Assembly: GCA_021154945.1 (NCBI GenBank)
Contig: JAJNQF010000258.1
Location: 1-6,166, forward strand
Length of the DNA: 6,166 bases
Source: Sphingomonas sp.
Lineage (GTDB): Bacteria > Pseudomonadota > Alphaproteobacteria > Sphingomonadales > Sphingomonadaceae
Direction: 5' to 3'
Shown: positions 5,904 to 6,166 of the stretch, in pieces
How the letters are laid out: each line of letters starts with the position of its first letter
Position numbering within the stretch: position 1 is the stretch's first letter
Notes under the pieces: generated by a model
Told to the model about the DNA's origin: nothing
The model's input: the letters and a program-made list of their open reading frames with translations, nothing else
The model's database searches: none
Program-made: the position numbers and the translations under genes

Positions 5904-6166
5904 ATGACTGCCTTGCTCGCCGTTCTGATGACCGCGGCCACTCTCGATGCCGAGCCCGTCAACAAGCCCGATGTCGGGACCGAGCCCCTACTCCAGGCGG
6001 GCCAATCGACTGAAGAGATCGTCGTCACCGGCGCACGGACCGAGGGCAGCAGCGATTACACGATCCCCGGGCAGACGACCGCGACGCGGCTAAACCTGAC
6101 GCTCCGGGAGACGCCGCAGTCGATCAGCGTCGTCACGCGCGCGCAGATCGAGGATTTCCAGCTCAA
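5904..6166 (+). CDS. TonB-dependent siderophore-type receptor, N-terminal part (cut by the window edge)
   Basis: The first 87 codons of a TonB-dependent receptor are present; the frame is open at the right edge and relatives have about 700 residues, so most of the plug and all of the barrel are missing. Residues 1-17 form a short signal-like stretch, followed by a linker, a TonB box EEIVVTG at 37-43 and the start of the plug with TRLNLTLRETPQSISVVT at 61-78. That segment (TPQSISVVT followed by QIEDF) is characteristic of the FhuA/FpvA-like siderophore receptor group, here without an N-terminal signalling (STN) domain. The ATG is preceded by GGGGGAAA at 5893-5900, and an upstream in-frame TAG at 5874 leaves no other start. 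The N-terminus has no Lys or Arg before its hydrophobic run, which is unusual for a Sec signal. A Fur-box-like site upstream supports a role in iron uptake. The gene is divergent from the DUF5690 gene across a 234-bp gap. Confidence 0.9.
   Translation, partial: MTALLAVLMTAATLDAEPVNKPDVGTEPLLQAGQSTEEIVVTGARTEGSSDYTIPGQTTATRLNLTLRETPQSISVVTRAQIEDFQL

Overview
The window is GC-rich, densely coded DNA with two outer-membrane TonB-dependent receptors, a Tat-exported phospholipase C and a proline/threonine-rich TonB-box linker. This looks like an alphaproteobacterium, most likely of the sphingomonad group. That placement rests on gene style and composition, not on a marker gene.

Layout. (1) Positions 1-945, minus strand: N-terminal 315 residues of a phosphocholine-specific phospholipase C that runs off the left edge. 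(2) 946-1033: a short gap holding a perfect 10-bp hairpin and a tandem copy of the 3' end of the next gene. (3) 1034-3445, minus: a complete 803-residue TonB-dependent receptor lying upstream of the phospholipase on the same strand, probably the same transcript. (4) 3446-3608: a divergent control region. It carries an 11-bp-spaced direct repeat that reads as a Pho box facing the receptor, a 7-bp-arm palindrome between that box and the receptor start, and a clear Shine-Dalgarno for the regulator. (5) 3609-4367, plus: a complete DeoR/GlpR-family regulator. (6) 4374-5669, minus: a DUF5690-type multi-spanning membrane protein, convergent with the regulator and 6 bp from it. (7) 5670-5903: a second divergent control region with a possible degenerate Pho-like repeat facing the membrane protein and a Fur-box-like site facing the last gene. 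(8) 5904-6166, plus: the first 87 residues of a TonB-dependent siderophore-type receptor that runs off the right edge.

How the genes may work together (inference). The Pho-like box ahead of the receptor-phospholipase pair suggests a phosphate-starvation unit. The receptor would import an organophosphate or other ligand across the outer membrane, the Tat-exported phospholipase would release phosphorylated head groups from phospholipids, and the DUF5690 protein could carry a product over the inner membrane. A DeoR-type repressor, a family that usually senses phosphorylated sugars or related metabolites, would adjust the response. The siderophore-type receptor at the right edge looks like a separate, iron-controlled unit. 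No RNA gene, insertion sequence, CRISPR array or replication origin was seen.
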